A DNA stretch of 64,000 nt from an uncultured Gammaproteobacteria bacterium (GCA_951828235.1 OX639965.1:951191-1015190); one strand, 5' to 3'. Positions 38,783 through 47,573 are shown, counted from the first letter of the stretch. Notes: generated by a model not told the origin, from the letters alone. Numbers and translations: made by a program.

Positions 38783-39112
38783 ATGGGGAATAGAGTAGTT
38801 GTAGGGCTGACGGCGCTTGCGGCTGTATTGCACGGCGTATTGCCCGAAGGCATGATTCCAGGCAATTTCCTGGCGCTTGCTCTTGTCGTTCTCGGCCTCG
38901 TCTGGGGATACATGGGAGTTGACGCGGAAGATGCGACCGCCTATCTGGCTGTCGTTATCGGTGTTGGAATGGCCGGAAGTTCAGACGTGCTCGCAATCGT
39001 GCCCGTGATCGGCGGCTGGCTGGACGGGATTGTCGACGCGGCTTCCATGGCTCTGTATTCCGGAGTCGCCACGGTACTGGCCCTGAGGACCTGGAATCGC
39101 GTTAAGGGCTAA
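38783..39112 (+). CDS. Small integral membrane protein of unknown function
   Basis: 109 residues, chosen start ATG 38783 because GGGAGG lies 6 nt upstream. Three to four hydrophobic segments: residues about 4-20, 26-45, 50-72 and 80-100, with a charged end TWNRVKG. No family is recognised. It stands alone with its own strong ribosome site and a perfect intrinsic terminator 16 nt after the stop, which suggests an independently expressed, possibly abundant, transcript. Convergent to aapM. Confidence 0.65.
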   Translation: MGNRVVVGLTALAAVLHGVLPEGMIPGNFLALALVVLGLVWGYMGVDAEDATAYLAVVIGVGMAGSSDVLAIVPVIGGWLDGIVDAASMALYSGVATVLALRTWNRVKG

Positions 39113-39127
39113 TAGCCCAAGAAGATA

Positions 39128-39164
39128 GAAAATCCCCTTGCGCGCAATGCGCAAGGGGATTTTC
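39128..39164 (+). terminator. Intrinsic terminator
   Basis: A perfect 16-bp stem, GAAAATCCCCTTGCGC (39128-39143) paired with 39149-39164, around a GCAAT loop, with an A-tract on one side and T-tract on the other. The A/T tracts make it usable in both directions, so it can stop both the small membrane protein transcript and the leftward aap transcript (aapM ends at 39229). Confidence 0.88.
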
Positions 39165-39228
39165 GTCTCTTCGCGCGGTGCGTTAGCTGCGCGGCGAGGA
39201 AGGCGGGCGCCTCCGCGCTGGCGTGACC

Positions 39229-40350
39229 CTACGGGCGGTACACGGCAGCACGGTAGCGCGTCATGCGGCGCTCCAGGCGCGAACTTGCGCGCGACAGGCT
39301 AAAACACGCCGTCCAGAAGAAAACAGCCACGAAGATGTAGCCGGCCGCGGTGGTGCCCGTACCCAACCACTGGGGATCGCTGGCCGCCCTTTGCACTTCC
39401 CCCATCAGGTCGAACAGGCCGATCACCAGCAAGACCGTGGTCTCCTTGAACAGCCCGATAAAGTTGCTCGTGATCTGAGGCAAGGCCACCGAAAGGGCCT
39501 GCGGCAGCACCACGTATAGCCGCGACTGGCGCCAATTCAGCCCCAGGGCGCGTGCGGCTTCGAACTGGCCGACGGAAAGGCTCTGCAATCCGCCGCGCAC
39601 GGCCTCCGCGAGATAGGTGGACATGAGGATGGCAAAGGCAAGCATCGCCCGGCCGAGCCTGTCGATCTCCATGTTTGCCGGTAGAAACAGCGGCAGCATG
39701 ATGATCACGACGAACAGCAGCACCAGCACCGGTACCGCGCGCCAGAACTCGATCCACACCGTGCAGGCCTGACTCACCAGCGCCAGACGGCTCTGCCGTC
39801 CCAGGGCCAGCAGCACACCGGCCAGCAGCGAAACCCAGAAAACCGATCCGGTCACAACCAGGGTCAGAAAAAAACCGCCCCACAGTGAGGTCTCGACCGG
39901 CGCCAACCCGCCTGCCCCGCCGCGAAACAGCCACCAGGCCAACGGCGGGTAGGCCACCAGCAGAAAAGCCGCGACCCAGCGCCGGGCGGGCATTCGGCGA
40001 ACTGCAAGGGCCACTCCCAGCAGCGCGCCGACCGCCAGCCCCAGATTCACCCTCCATACCTGTTCGGACGGGTACAGGCCGTAGAGAAACTGCCGCCAGC
40101 GCGCGCGTATGAAAGGCCAGCACAAGCTGCTTGTGTCGGCGCAGGCGGAGGGCTCGCTCCCGGCCCATTGAGCGTCGATGATCAGCCACTGAAAAAGCCT
40201 GGCCGTCAGCATCGCCAGAAGCACCAGCAGGACCGCGCTGACCGCCGAGTTCCACCACGAAGAGAACAGGTTTTGCCTGAGCCAGCCTAGTGTCGTGACA
40301 CGACACTGAAGGCCCTGGCGCGCGGACGGAGTCTTCAATTCACTGCCCAC
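39229..40350 (-). CDS. aapM: Polar amino-acid ABC transporter permease (AapM type)
   Basis: 373-residue inner-membrane permease of the general L-amino-acid transporter. Long N-terminal membrane part (GWLRQNLFSSWWNSAVSAVL, then an extended periplasmic region), and the C-terminal permease core with the EAA-type loop EAVRGGLQSLSVGQFEAARALGL. ATG 40350 overlaps the aapQ stop by 11 nt. Codons for about residues 14-21 (LQCRVTTLG) come from the 22-bp palindrome at 40287-40308, just before the family's usual GWLR(E/Q)NLFSS start region. Confidence 0.92.
   Translation of the reverse strand: MGSELKTPSARQGLQCRVTTLGWLRQNLFSSWWNSAVSAVLLVLLAMLTARLFQWLIIDAQWAGSEPSACADTSSLCWPFIRARWRQFLYGLYPSEQVWRVNLGLAVGALLGVALAVRRMPARRWVAAFLLVAYPPLAWWLFRGGAGGLAPVETSLWGGFFLTLVVTGSVFWVSLLAGVLLALGRQSRLALVSQACTVWIEFWRAVPVLVLLFVVIIMLPLFLPANMEIDRLGRAMLAFAILMSTYLAEAVRGGLQSLSVGQFEAARALGLNWRQSRLYVVLPQALSVALPQITSNFIGLFKETTVLLVIGLFDLMGEVQRAASDPQWLGTGTTAAGYIFVAVFFWTACFSLSRASSRLERRMTRYRAAVYRP
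40287..40308. repeat. 22-bp palindromic repeat, copy 1 (inside aapM)
   Basis: CTAG followed by the 15-bp palindrome TGTCGTGACACGACA and CTG. A second copy, on the opposite strand at 58858-58879, differs at a single base. Here it lies within the start region of aapM and is translated. The CTAGTG...CGTG beginning resembles the end of the MITE at 35837. Confidence 0.65.
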
Positions 40351-41332
40351 GTAGCGTTATCCGCTTGTTCCAGCGGCCCATGAGCCAGGCAACCAGGAAG
40401 CTGACGCCGGCATAAAAGGCAAGGGTTACGGCCATTACTTCAACCGGCCGGCCGGCCAGGTTGTTGACCGTTCCCACGAACACCGACACGATTTCCGGAT
40501 AGGCGATCGCGGCCGCCAGCGAGGTCGCCTTGAACATGTTCATGTAGACCGTCGTCAGCGGCGGAAGGATGGCCCGCAAGGCCTGCGGGAAAGCCACGCG
40601 GCGCAGGACTGCAGCCGGCTTCAGACCCAGCGCGGCGCCCGCTTCCCATTGACCGCGCGCCACCGACTGAAAGCCCGACCGAACGATTTCGGATATATAG
40701 CTTCCGTTGTAAAGGGAAAGGCCGATCCACAGCGCCAGGAACTCCGGCATCAGGTAGAACCCGCCTTCATACGCGAAACGGCCCATCACCGGCGGGCTGA
40801 TCGAGAACCCGTTGCCGAACTCGATGAACGGGAAATAGAGGCCGCGATTGTTCAGCACCAGGTAGTCGGTGATGAAGATGCTCGACTCGAATGACGGCAA
40901 GGCGCGCAGCGCGACGTAATACCAGAAGAAGATCTGCAGGAGCACCGGAATGTTGCGGAACAGTTCCAGGTAGGCCAGGGACAGCCTCGCCACCAGCCAG
41001 TTCGACGACAGCCTGCCGATACCGACGGCCAGGCCCAGAATGCTGGCAAGGAGAACGCAGAACACCGCAAGCAACAGGGTATTGAGGATCGCGACGGCCA
41101 GCGCGGTCCAAATCGGCGAATCCTCCGTGTAGGGAATCAGGTGCTGCGAGATCGAGAACCCGGCTTTCTTCCACAGGAAATCGAAGCCGGACTGCACCCC
41201 CAGCAGCTCGAGGTTGGATTGGGTCGTGCGGAACACGAGCACGACCAGCGCGAGCAGCGCCAGACCCAGCAGACACTGCAGCCAGAAGGCGGAGTTCTTG
41301 CGCACCCTGCGAGTGAGAGTGTCCCCGCTCAC
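40340..41332 (-). CDS. aapQ: Polar amino-acid ABC transporter permease (AapQ type)
   Basis: 330-residue permease partner of AapM. It has the AapQ start FWLQCLLGLALLALVVLVF, GFDFLWKKAGF, a middle segment ELFRNIPVLLQIFFWY typical of PAAT permeases, and the EAA loop EIVRSGFQSVARGQWEAGAALGL. ATG 41332 overlaps the aapJ stop by 4 nt. Gene order aapJ-aapQ-aapM is normal for the family; the ATPase gene that usually follows is displaced and inverted. Confidence 0.93.
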   Translation of the reverse strand: MSGDTLTRRVRKNSAFWLQCLLGLALLALVVLVFRTTQSNLELLGVQSGFDFLWKKAGFSISQHLIPYTEDSPIWTALAVAILNTLLLAVFCVLLASILGLAVGIGRLSSNWLVARLSLAYLELFRNIPVLLQIFFWYYVALRALPSFESSIFITDYLVLNNRGLYFPFIEFGNGFSISPPVMGRFAYEGGFYLMPEFLALWIGLSLYNGSYISEIVRSGFQSVARGQWEAGAALGLKPAAVLRRVAFPQALRAILPPLTTVYMNMFKATSLAAAIAYPEIVSVFVGTVNNLAGRPVEVMAVTLAFYAGVSFLVAWLMGRWNKRITLRGQ

Positions 41333-42381
41333 CGGTAGGGCATGGCAATCATGAGACCGCCATCACGCCACAGCGCGTTCAGCCCCCGCTGCAGTCCCAA
41401 CGGCTCGAAATGCCGGGCGAATACCTCACCGTAATTTCCGACCTGGGCGACGATCTGGTAGGCCCATTCGTCGCTCAGTCCCAACTGTTGCCCGAAACCG
41501 CCCTCCACGCCAAGAAAACGGCGTATCTCGGCGTCTTCGGTAGAGGCGCGAATTCCCTCGACGTTGCTCATGGTCAGTCCGAATTCCTCCGCGGCTACGC
41601 GGGAGTTGAAGGCCCAGAACACGATGTCGCGCCAGCGCGGGTCGCCCTGACGCACGAGGCCGGAAAAGGGCTCCTTGGAAATCACTTCGCCCAGAATCCG
41701 GTGCTCGTCGGGGTTTCTGAGCGCGACGATGCGCCCCGCCAGGGAGAACACTTCGGTGGTAAAGGCATCGCAACGGTCCGCAAGGTACGCGTTCAGCCCG
41801 CGCTCAACGTCAGCGAAGGTTACGATCGAATACTTCATGCGGCGGGCCCGGAAGTAGTCCGCCAGGTTCTGCTCGTTGGTGGTTCCCTGGGCTACGCAGA
41901 TGGTGGCGCCTTCCAGCTCGGAGATGCTCGACACGCCGGACGCGCGACGCACAACGAATCCCTGCCCCGCGTAAAGGTATGCGCCGGTGTAATCCAGCCC
42001 CAGTGAGGTGTCGCGCAGAAACGTCCAGGTAGCGCCCCCCGGGAAAACGTCGGCGCCTCCGGATTGCAGTGTCGTGAACGCGGTATTGGGATTGATGGGC
42101 ACATACTCGATCGCATCCGCGTCGCCCAGTACCGCGGCCGCGACCGTTCGGCAGTTGTCGATATCGAAACCGTACCTTCGACCATTGGCGTCGATGGAGC
42201 TGAAGCCGGGACTGGCTTCGATGACGGCGCAGCGTAACTTGCCCCGGTCGAGCACGTCGGAAAGGGTATCCGCCCCGGCCTCGTCCGCGGGAAAAACCGC
42301 CGGCGCCAACACCAAGACACACGCCGCCATTGCGCGCCACGATTCCATGTTTCGCGCAAGCCTGCCGAGAGCTTCAGCCAT
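41329..42381 (-). CDS. aapJ: Amino-acid ABC transporter substrate-binding protein (AapJ type)
   Basis: Periplasmic solute-binding protein, up to 350 residues. A signal peptide (ACVLVLAPAVFPADEAGADT) is followed by the SBP_bac_3 fold: TLSDVLDRGKLRCAVIEASPGF, RRYGFDIDNCRTVAAAVLGD, VPINPNTAFTTLQSGGADVF, and a long AapJ-type C-terminus. The exact start is uncertain (ATG 42381, 42348 or 42333); none has a strong ribosome site. First gene of aapJ-aapQ-aapM, which would bring in a broad range of L-amino acids. Confidence 0.92.
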   Translation of the reverse strand: MAEALGRLARNMESWRAMAACVLVLAPAVFPADEAGADTLSDVLDRGKLRCAVIEASPGFSSIDANGRRYGFDIDNCRTVAAAVLGDADAIEYVPINPNTAFTTLQSGGADVFPGGATWTFLRDTSLGLDYTGAYLYAGQGFVVRRASGVSSISELEGATICVAQGTTNEQNLADYFRARRMKYSIVTFADVERGLNAYLADRCDAFTTEVFSLAGRIVALRNPDEHRILGEVISKEPFSGLVRQGDPRWRDIVFWAFNSRVAAEEFGLTMSNVEGIRASTEDAEIRRFLGVEGGFGQQLGLSDEWAYQIVAQVGNYGEVFARHFEPLGLQRGLNALWRDGGLMIAMPYR

Positions 42382-42526
42382 AGCCGAGCGAGTTTAACCC
42401 CTGCCGGACCGTCGCCTCTCGGAAGCGACGTTGCAAGTGGGCGGGGGCGCGCTACAATGCAAAGTACGCGGGGCAGGAATCCGGGATCGGAATTCGGGGC
42501 ACCTGCGTCATTGCATTCAAGGCCAG

Positions 42527-42742
42527 ATGAATTCAAACGTCGAAACACAGGTTTTTGCCAATCGGGAAAGAATCAAGCAACTCAGGGACGAGCACAGGGA
42601 TCTGGACCTCGCCATCGCGGAAATGTCAAAACACGCGAGCGCCGATCAGTTCATGCTGAAGCGTATGAAGAAGCGCAAGCTGCGCCTGAAAGACATGATC
42701 ACGCGCCTGGAGAGTGAACAGATTCCGGATTTGAACGCCTGA
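42527..42742 (+). CDS. YdcH family protein (DUF465)
   Basis: 71-residue charged, mostly helical cytoplasmic protein. It shows the DUF465 pattern ERIKQLRDEHRDLDLAIAEM followed by DQFMLKRMKKRKLRLKDMI. ATG 42527 is the sensible start, with AAGG 5 nt upstream; an in-frame upstream extension would add a non-conserved leader. Function unknown; family members are small coiled-coil proteins found across Proteobacteria. Stands alone between divergent and convergent neighbours. Confidence 0.88.
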   Translation: MNSNVETQVFANRERIKQLRDEHRDLDLAIAEMSKHASADQFMLKRMKKRKLRLKDMITRLESEQIPDLNA

Positions 42743-42829
42743 TTCTCCGGCGCCGGCCGGGGCGCGATCGAACAGCCGGCATAGCGGATCGCCGCTGCGG
42801 CGCTAGCTCCTAACGCTCGCTGGCTGTGA

Positions 42830-43939
42830 CTATGCTCCGACGAAACTCAGGAGTTGCGGGGCAAAAAGCGAGATCAACAGGAAGCTCACACCGCCCACTG
42901 CGGCGGCCGCGAACAAGCCCAGCAGAAACGGGCGCGCCCCGATCCGGCGGATCCCGGCAAAGCTGGTGTTCAGGCCCACCGCCGCCATTGCGATCAGCAG
43001 GCAAGTCTCGGACGTACCGCGAAGGAAGGCCACGGTCTCATTCCAGCCGGCGGAGCTGAAGATCCCGAAAGCCGGATCACCCGCGTCGCCAATCGTTCGC
43101 AATGCGGAAAACAGGGCGAAGCCGACCACGAACCAGGGAATCATCTTCAGGTAATCTCCGACTCCCCGGCGGGCGTCGGCGCCCTGTTCGGTTCCGAACA
43201 GAACTCCGGTCAGCGGGATGACAGCAATCATGCACAGGTTGCGGACCAGCTTGGTCACGGTTGCGATATCCAGGGCCAGGGGGGCGCCGTATTGCGCCTG
43301 GTACATCATTCCCGCCCCGGCAACCTGGGCCGTTTCATGAATTGAAGTGCCGAGGAACAGCCCGGACATCTCGGGACGCCCGGCAAAAGCGTAATGCGCC
43401 AGGATCGGGTAGACAAACATCGCCGCAATACCGAATACCGTTATGCAGGCGATCGCATAGCTGACTTCAGACTCCTTCGCGCGAATCAGGGGCGCGGTTG
43501 CGACGATGGCGCTGGCGCCGCAGATGCCGGTGCCGATGGCGACCAGTCCCCCCAAACGGCGCGACAGTCCCAAACGCCGCCCGAGAAAACCCACGGCGGT
43601 CATCCCTGCGGCAATCGCCAGAACCACGAAGGGTAGAGCGACGAGCGTGAATTTTCCAGCGCTCAACAGGCTCAGGCGTATCCCGAGAAGCATGATGCCG
43701 ATACGCAGGAGGGTCGTGGAACAGAATTTCAGCCCGTCGGCTGCGATCGGGGCCAGGTTCATGGAATTGGACAGGACCATGCCCAGAATGATGGCCAGCA
43801 TGATCGCGCTCACCGGGCTCCTGTCCAGGCCGAACACCGATTCCCCGATCCAGTCCGCCAGGTAACCGGCCAGGACCGCAACCCCGACGGACAGCGCCAG
43901 GCCCAGCCACCAGGCCCGGGACGTCGGGCTCGGGCTCAC
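42830..43939 (-). CDS. yeiH: YeiH-family putative sulfate exporter
   Basis: Membrane transporter of about 369 residues and ten or so helices (UPF0324). Typical segments: MLAIILGMVLSNS, STTLLRIGIMLLGIRLSL, the re-entrant-like AIGTGICGASAIVATAPLI, LFLGTSIHETAQVAGAG and GLNTSFAGIRRIGARPFLLG. GTG 43939 is chosen because it overlaps the stop of the upstream amidohydrolase (GTGA) and GGAG precedes it. The transported substrate is not established; the sulfate-export name comes from annotation of relatives. Confidence 0.88.
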   Translation of the reverse strand: MSPSPTSRAWWLGLALSVGVAVLAGYLADWIGESVFGLDRSPVSAIMLAIILGMVLSNSMNLAPIAADGLKFCSTTLLRIGIMLLGIRLSLLSAGKFTLVALPFVVLAIAAGMTAVGFLGRRLGLSRRLGGLVAIGTGICGASAIVATAPLIRAKESEVSYAIACITVFGIAAMFVYPILAHYAFAGRPEMSGLFLGTSIHETAQVAGAGMMYQAQYGAPLALDIATVTKLVRNLCMIAVIPLTGVLFGTEQGADARRGVGDYLKMIPWFVVGFALFSALRTIGDAGDPAFGIFSSAGWNETVAFLRGTSETCLLIAMAAVGLNTSFAGIRRIGARPFLLGLFAAAAVGGVSFLLISLFAPQLLSFVGA

Positions 43940-45033
43940 TTCGCTCCGGGGCCTGATGGACAGATTTCCGGCGCCCTGTAGTCGAGCCTGAGGAGGCGGA
44001 AATAGTTTTCGCCCAGCGCAATATTGCGGAACGCTTCGTCGCTCAGGTCCGCCAGCACATCGCCTGTCAGGCACAGCTCCTCCGCGTAGATGTCGAAATT
44101 CTTGTCCGAAGAAGCCAGAAAATCCGACCCCGGAAGGATGCGGCCGGAATACTCTTCCATGAACGGCAGGTAAACGGCACGCAATTCGGGCTTGGAAAAC
44201 ACGTTGTCGTGGATGACGCGCCAGGAAATGTCCACCATCAGCGAGGGATAGCGATCGAGAAGCCGCCGAAGAATTCCGATGTGCAATGCCGGGTCGATCC
44301 GGGTCAATTCACGCGACAGTCCGAGATGCATCCACACGACCGGATTGTCCGGGTACAGCCTGAGCACCTCCTCCATCCAGCGAAGGTACTGCGCGGGCTG
44401 GCCGTCGTTGCCGAGATCCGAGTGAATCGCAATCGGAATATTCCGCTCCCGCAGAGTCTTCATGAATGGCTTCCAGGCCGCGATGACGTCCAGCGGCACC
44501 GGCCGATGGCCGTTTGGAAAGAGCGCCTGCTTGACCAGGTTGACCTCCCCCATCCAGAGGAATACACCGGGAAACTCCCGGTCGAGCAACTCCATGCCGG
44601 CGAGCACCGTTTCAGGACGCGCAAGATCGGGAAAGGTCATGGCCAGTGTCAAGTGCACGTTCTTCGGCCGGTTTGAGGCAAGGTTCGCCGCGTTCACGAA
44701 ATCGTTCTTGAGCGTCGGCAAGACCGGAACGCCCGGACAATCGAGGTAGTAGGTGCACGGCGATCCCACCGGCAACATTTGTCCTATGCCATATACGTTG
44801 GCGAACCGAACCCCCGATCGTTCCAGAAACGCCACCATCTCCTCAAAGGAAATTGCCGGCCCGCCGAAAGGCCGGAAATGCACGTGGGTATCGACCACCG
44901 CGGTCTGGGGAGTGCGGCCGCGGTCAAAGCAGGGAGCTTTCGCCGATCGGAAATCCTCCAGGCTCGGCTGGGCCCAGGCATGTACTGCAAACAGCGCCGT
45001 GCCCGCAATCACCACGCAGTGCCTCTTGGTCAT
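43936..45033 (-). CDS. Secreted amidohydrolase (Amidohydro_2 family)
   Basis: 365-residue metal-dependent hydrolase exported by a signal peptide (MTKRHCVVIAGTALFAVHAWAQ). TIM-barrel features are HxH in VVDTHVHFRPFGG, then MGEVNLV, IAIHSDLGND, VWMHLGLSREL and GSDFLAS, consistent with a mononuclear or binuclear metal site. Substrate unknown. ATG 45033 is chosen for the signal peptide although its ribosome site is weak; the frame stays open further upstream. Overlaps yeiH by 4 nt, and is divergent from ppk2. Confidence 0.82.
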   Translation of the reverse strand: MTKRHCVVIAGTALFAVHAWAQPSLEDFRSAKAPCFDRGRTPQTAVVDTHVHFRPFGGPAISFEEMVAFLERSGVRFANVYGIGQMLPVGSPCTYYLDCPGVPVLPTLKNDFVNAANLASNRPKNVHLTLAMTFPDLARPETVLAGMELLDREFPGVFLWMGEVNLVKQALFPNGHRPVPLDVIAAWKPFMKTLRERNIPIAIHSDLGNDGQPAQYLRWMEEVLRLYPDNPVVWMHLGLSRELTRIDPALHIGILRRLLDRYPSLMVDISWRVIHDNVFSKPELRAVYLPFMEEYSGRILPGSDFLASSDKNFDIYAEELCLTGDVLADLSDEAFRNIALGENYFRLLRLDYRAPEICPSGPGAK

Positions 45034-45184
45034 CCAGTTCAATGCTCTTGCCTCACGCCTTATTTCGCCCCAGGCCGAATCGTATCCCAGGAATCCACTC
45101 TCTTTGCGGATTTCAGTGCGCATATGCGGGTCTGGAATGCCCGGTCTTCTATAATTGAGCGACCATTCTCGACAGAGGTAGGTC

Positions 45185-46153
45185 ATGAGCCGGGAGGTCG
45201 GCGTAAAGGGCAACGGCCGCGATGAGGCGGCCCGCGACACAGGCGCAAAGCCGCAGTCCGAGCGGCCGCACGCCGCCTCGGTCGAGGCCGGCGGGGCGCA
45301 GGGTAGCCTGGGGCTTCCGAAAGCCCCACACTCCGCCGACGCCATCAAGCGCGTGTTTCAGGAAGGCGTCTATCCCTACACCGACAAAATGCGGCGCAAG
45401 GAATATGAGGGGCACAAGGCTTCGCTTCAGGTTGAACTGCTGAAGGCCCAGCGCTGGATAAAGGAATCCGGCGCAAAGGTGCTGGTCCTTTGCGAAGGGC
45501 GCGACGCGGCCGGCAAGGGCGGAACCATCAAGCGTTTCATGGAGCACCTGAATCCGCGAGGCGCGCGCGTCGTGGCCCTGGAGAAACCCAACGACCGCGA
45601 ACGCGGCCAGTGGTACTTCCAGCGCTACATCGCACATCTTCCGGCGGAGGGAGAAATCGTGCTGTTCGACCGTTCCTGGTACAACCGCGCCGGTGTGGAG
45701 CGTGTGATGGGGTTCTGCACCAGGGCGGAATACCTCGAGTTCATGCGCCAGTGCCCGAACCTGGAGCGCATGCTGGTGAACAGCGGAATACACCTGTTCA
45801 AGTTCTACTTCTCGGTCTCCAAGGAAGAGCAGGCGCATCGTTTTGACAGCCGCCGGACCGATCCCCTGAAGCAGTGGAAGATCTCGCCGATAGACCTTGC
45901 ATCGCTGGACAAGTGGGAGGACTACACAGAGGCCAAGGAGGCGATGTTTTTCTATACGGACACCGCCGATGCACCCTGGACCGTGATCAAATCGGACGAC
46001 AAGAAGCGCGCGCGCATCGCCGCCCTGCAGCACTTTCTGTTGAAGTTGCCCTATCCCGACAAGAGCCGGGAGGTCGTTATCGGCCCCGACGCGCTGATTG
46101 CCGGTCCGGCGCGGCGCGTCGTCGACGGCGATACGCCGATGGATTCCCGTTAG
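45185..46153 (+). CDS. ppk2: Polyphosphate kinase 2
   Basis: PPK2 family phosphotransferase that uses polyphosphate to phosphorylate nucleotides (or the reverse). 322 residues: a polar N-terminal tail of about 50, then the kinase core with Walker A CEGRDAAGKGGTIKRF, lid-region LNPRGARVVALEKP and Walker B FDRSWYNRAGVERVMGFC, followed by SVSKEEQAHRFDSRRTDPLK. Pattern and length fit the single-domain class I enzymes (ADP/GDP). It stands alone, divergent from the amidohydrolase. Confidence 0.93.
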   Translation: MSREVGVKGNGRDEAARDTGAKPQSERPHAASVEAGGAQGSLGLPKAPHSADAIKRVFQEGVYPYTDKMRRKEYEGHKASLQVELLKAQRWIKESGAKVLVLCEGRDAAGKGGTIKRFMEHLNPRGARVVALEKPNDRERGQWYFQRYIAHLPAEGEIVLFDRSWYNRAGVERVMGFCTRAEYLEFMRQCPNLERMLVNSGIHLFKFYFSVSKEEQAHRFDSRRTDPLKQWKISPIDLASLDKWEDYTEAKEAMFFYTDTADAPWTVIKSDDKKRARIAALQHFLLKLPYPDKSREVVIGPDALIAGPARRVVDGDTPMDSR

Positions 46154-46248
46154 CACGGCGCTGTCCGCGCTACCTGAGCAGGCAATGAGTTTCGATCATG
46201 CCAGCCTGAGTGCTCGCGCGGCTACCCGGGGAACGATGGAAAGGTGAG

Positions 46249-47073
46249 ATGATCCGCAGAATCTATGTCGATGGACCCCACGGCCAGATACACCTGCGCG
46301 TGGCCCAACCCGAATCGGCCGCCTCCGGCCGACCGGTGATGTGCTTTCACATGAGCCCCAATTCAGGCCTGGTGTTCGAGAGCCTGCTGGAGGAGTTGGG
46401 GCGCGACCGAATTGCCGTTGCGCCCGACACGCCCGGATTCGGCGCCTCCGACGCGCCCCCTCAACCGCCGGAAATCGAGGACTACGCCGACGCCATGGAG
46501 GCGGTTGCCGATCAGCTCGGCCTGGAGCAGATTGACCTGGTGGGTTACCACACGGGCTCGAAGACGGCCGTGGAACTGGGACTGCGGAGGTCCGACCAGG
46601 TGCGTCATGTGGTCATGATCTCGGCCCCGCTGTTCACCGACGAGGAGCTCAAGGAGTTTCGAAGCCTGTATGCCCCCAAGGCTATAGCCGAAGACGGTTC
46701 GCACCTGGTCAGGCGTTGGACAGGCTTTATCAGTTGGCATAGGCATCACCATTCCCTGGAAAAGGCGGCGGCCATCTTTACTGAATCCCTGCGCGGCGGC
46801 GACAAGTACTGGTGGGGCCACCGGGCCGCGTTCAACTATCCCCTGTGGAAGAGGATGCCGGCCCTCAAGGTCCCGCTGCTGGTCCTGAACCCCCAGGACG
46901 ACCTTTGGGACCAGAGTGCCCGCGCGCCGGAACTGATCCGAAACGGCGGAATGGTGAACCTGCCCGGCTGGGGACACGGATTCCTGGATGCATACCCGTC
47001 AATTGCCGGTGGCATGCTGCGGGAGTTCTTCGATCAGGACCGCTTGCCTGAAACGCCGGCGGAGTGCGGGTGA
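46249..47073 (+). CDS. Alpha/beta-hydrolase-fold protein with atypical nucleophile elbow
   Basis: 274-residue alpha/beta-hydrolase-fold protein. Start ATG 46249 follows AAGGTGAG. The fold is clear: VMCFHMSPNSG (oxyanion strand), VAPDTPGFGASDAPP, IDLVGYHTGSKTAVELGL, LLVLNPQDDLW and GWGHGFLDAYP with the acid and His. The strand-5 elbow reads G-Y-H-T-G, so His occupies the place where the nucleophile Ser of G-x-S-x-G should be. Either it is a non-hydrolytic member or a divergent catalytic type. Stop overlaps the next hydrolase gene. Confidence 0.82.
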   Translation: MIRRIYVDGPHGQIHLRVAQPESAASGRPVMCFHMSPNSGLVFESLLEELGRDRIAVAPDTPGFGASDAPPQPPEIEDYADAMEAVADQLGLEQIDLVGYHTGSKTAVELGLRRSDQVRHVVMISAPLFTDEELKEFRSLYAPKAIAEDGSHLVRRWTGFISWHRHHHSLEKAAAIFTESLRGGDKYWWGHRAAFNYPLWKRMPALKVPLLVLNPQDDLWDQSARAPELIRNGGMVNLPGWGHGFLDAYPSIAGGMLREFFDQDRLPETPAECG

Positions 47074-47573
47074 GCAAGCGCCGCGTCGTTCTGTTTTCGC
47101 ACGGCCAGGAGAGCGGCCCCTGGGGAACCAAGATTACGGCGCTGGCGCAGGACGCCCGCGACGCCGGTATTGAAGCGGATTCGATCGACTACCGGGGCAT
47201 GCCCGATCCCGGGGAACGGGCCGCCAAACTGGTCGAGCGGATGCGCGATTCAAGCGGGGATTTTCTGCTGGTGGGCAGCAGCATGGGCGGCTACGTGGCC
47301 GTGTCCGCTGCTCAGCAACAGCCTGCGGCCGGATTGTTCCTCATGGCGCCCGCCCTGGCCGTTCCCGGATGGCCGAAACTGCAGGACACCGTGTCCGCCC
47401 CGGCGTTCATTGTGCACGGCTGGCAGGACGACATCGTGCCGATCCAGTGGAGCATAGACTTTGCCCGCGCCAACCATGCGCGGCTGCATCTTCTCGATGC
47501 AGGGCATTCGCTGACCGAGGCGCTTGACGAAATACGGGCCCTCTTCCGGGCTTTCCTTTCAGCCGGAAGCTGA
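47070..47573 (+). CDS. Small alpha/beta hydrolase (YqiA/RBBP9-like)
   Basis: 167-residue minimal alpha/beta hydrolase. Nucleophile elbow GSSMGG in FLLVGSSMGGYVAVSAA, Asp in VHGWQDDIVPI and His in DAGHSL make a full triad, unlike its upstream neighbour. GTG 47070 overlaps the preceding stop (GTGA) with GGAG 5 nt upstream; GTG 47064 is possible. The substrate is unknown. Its 3' end overlaps convergent hpaI by 15 bp. Confidence 0.82.
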   Translation: MSKRRVVLFSHGQESGPWGTKITALAQDARDAGIEADSIDYRGMPDPGERAAKLVERMRDSSGDFLLVGSSMGGYVAVSAAQQQPAAGLFLMAPALAVPGWPKLQDTVSAPAFIVHGWQDDIVPIQWSIDFARANHARLHLLDAGHSLTEALDEIRALFRAFLSAGS

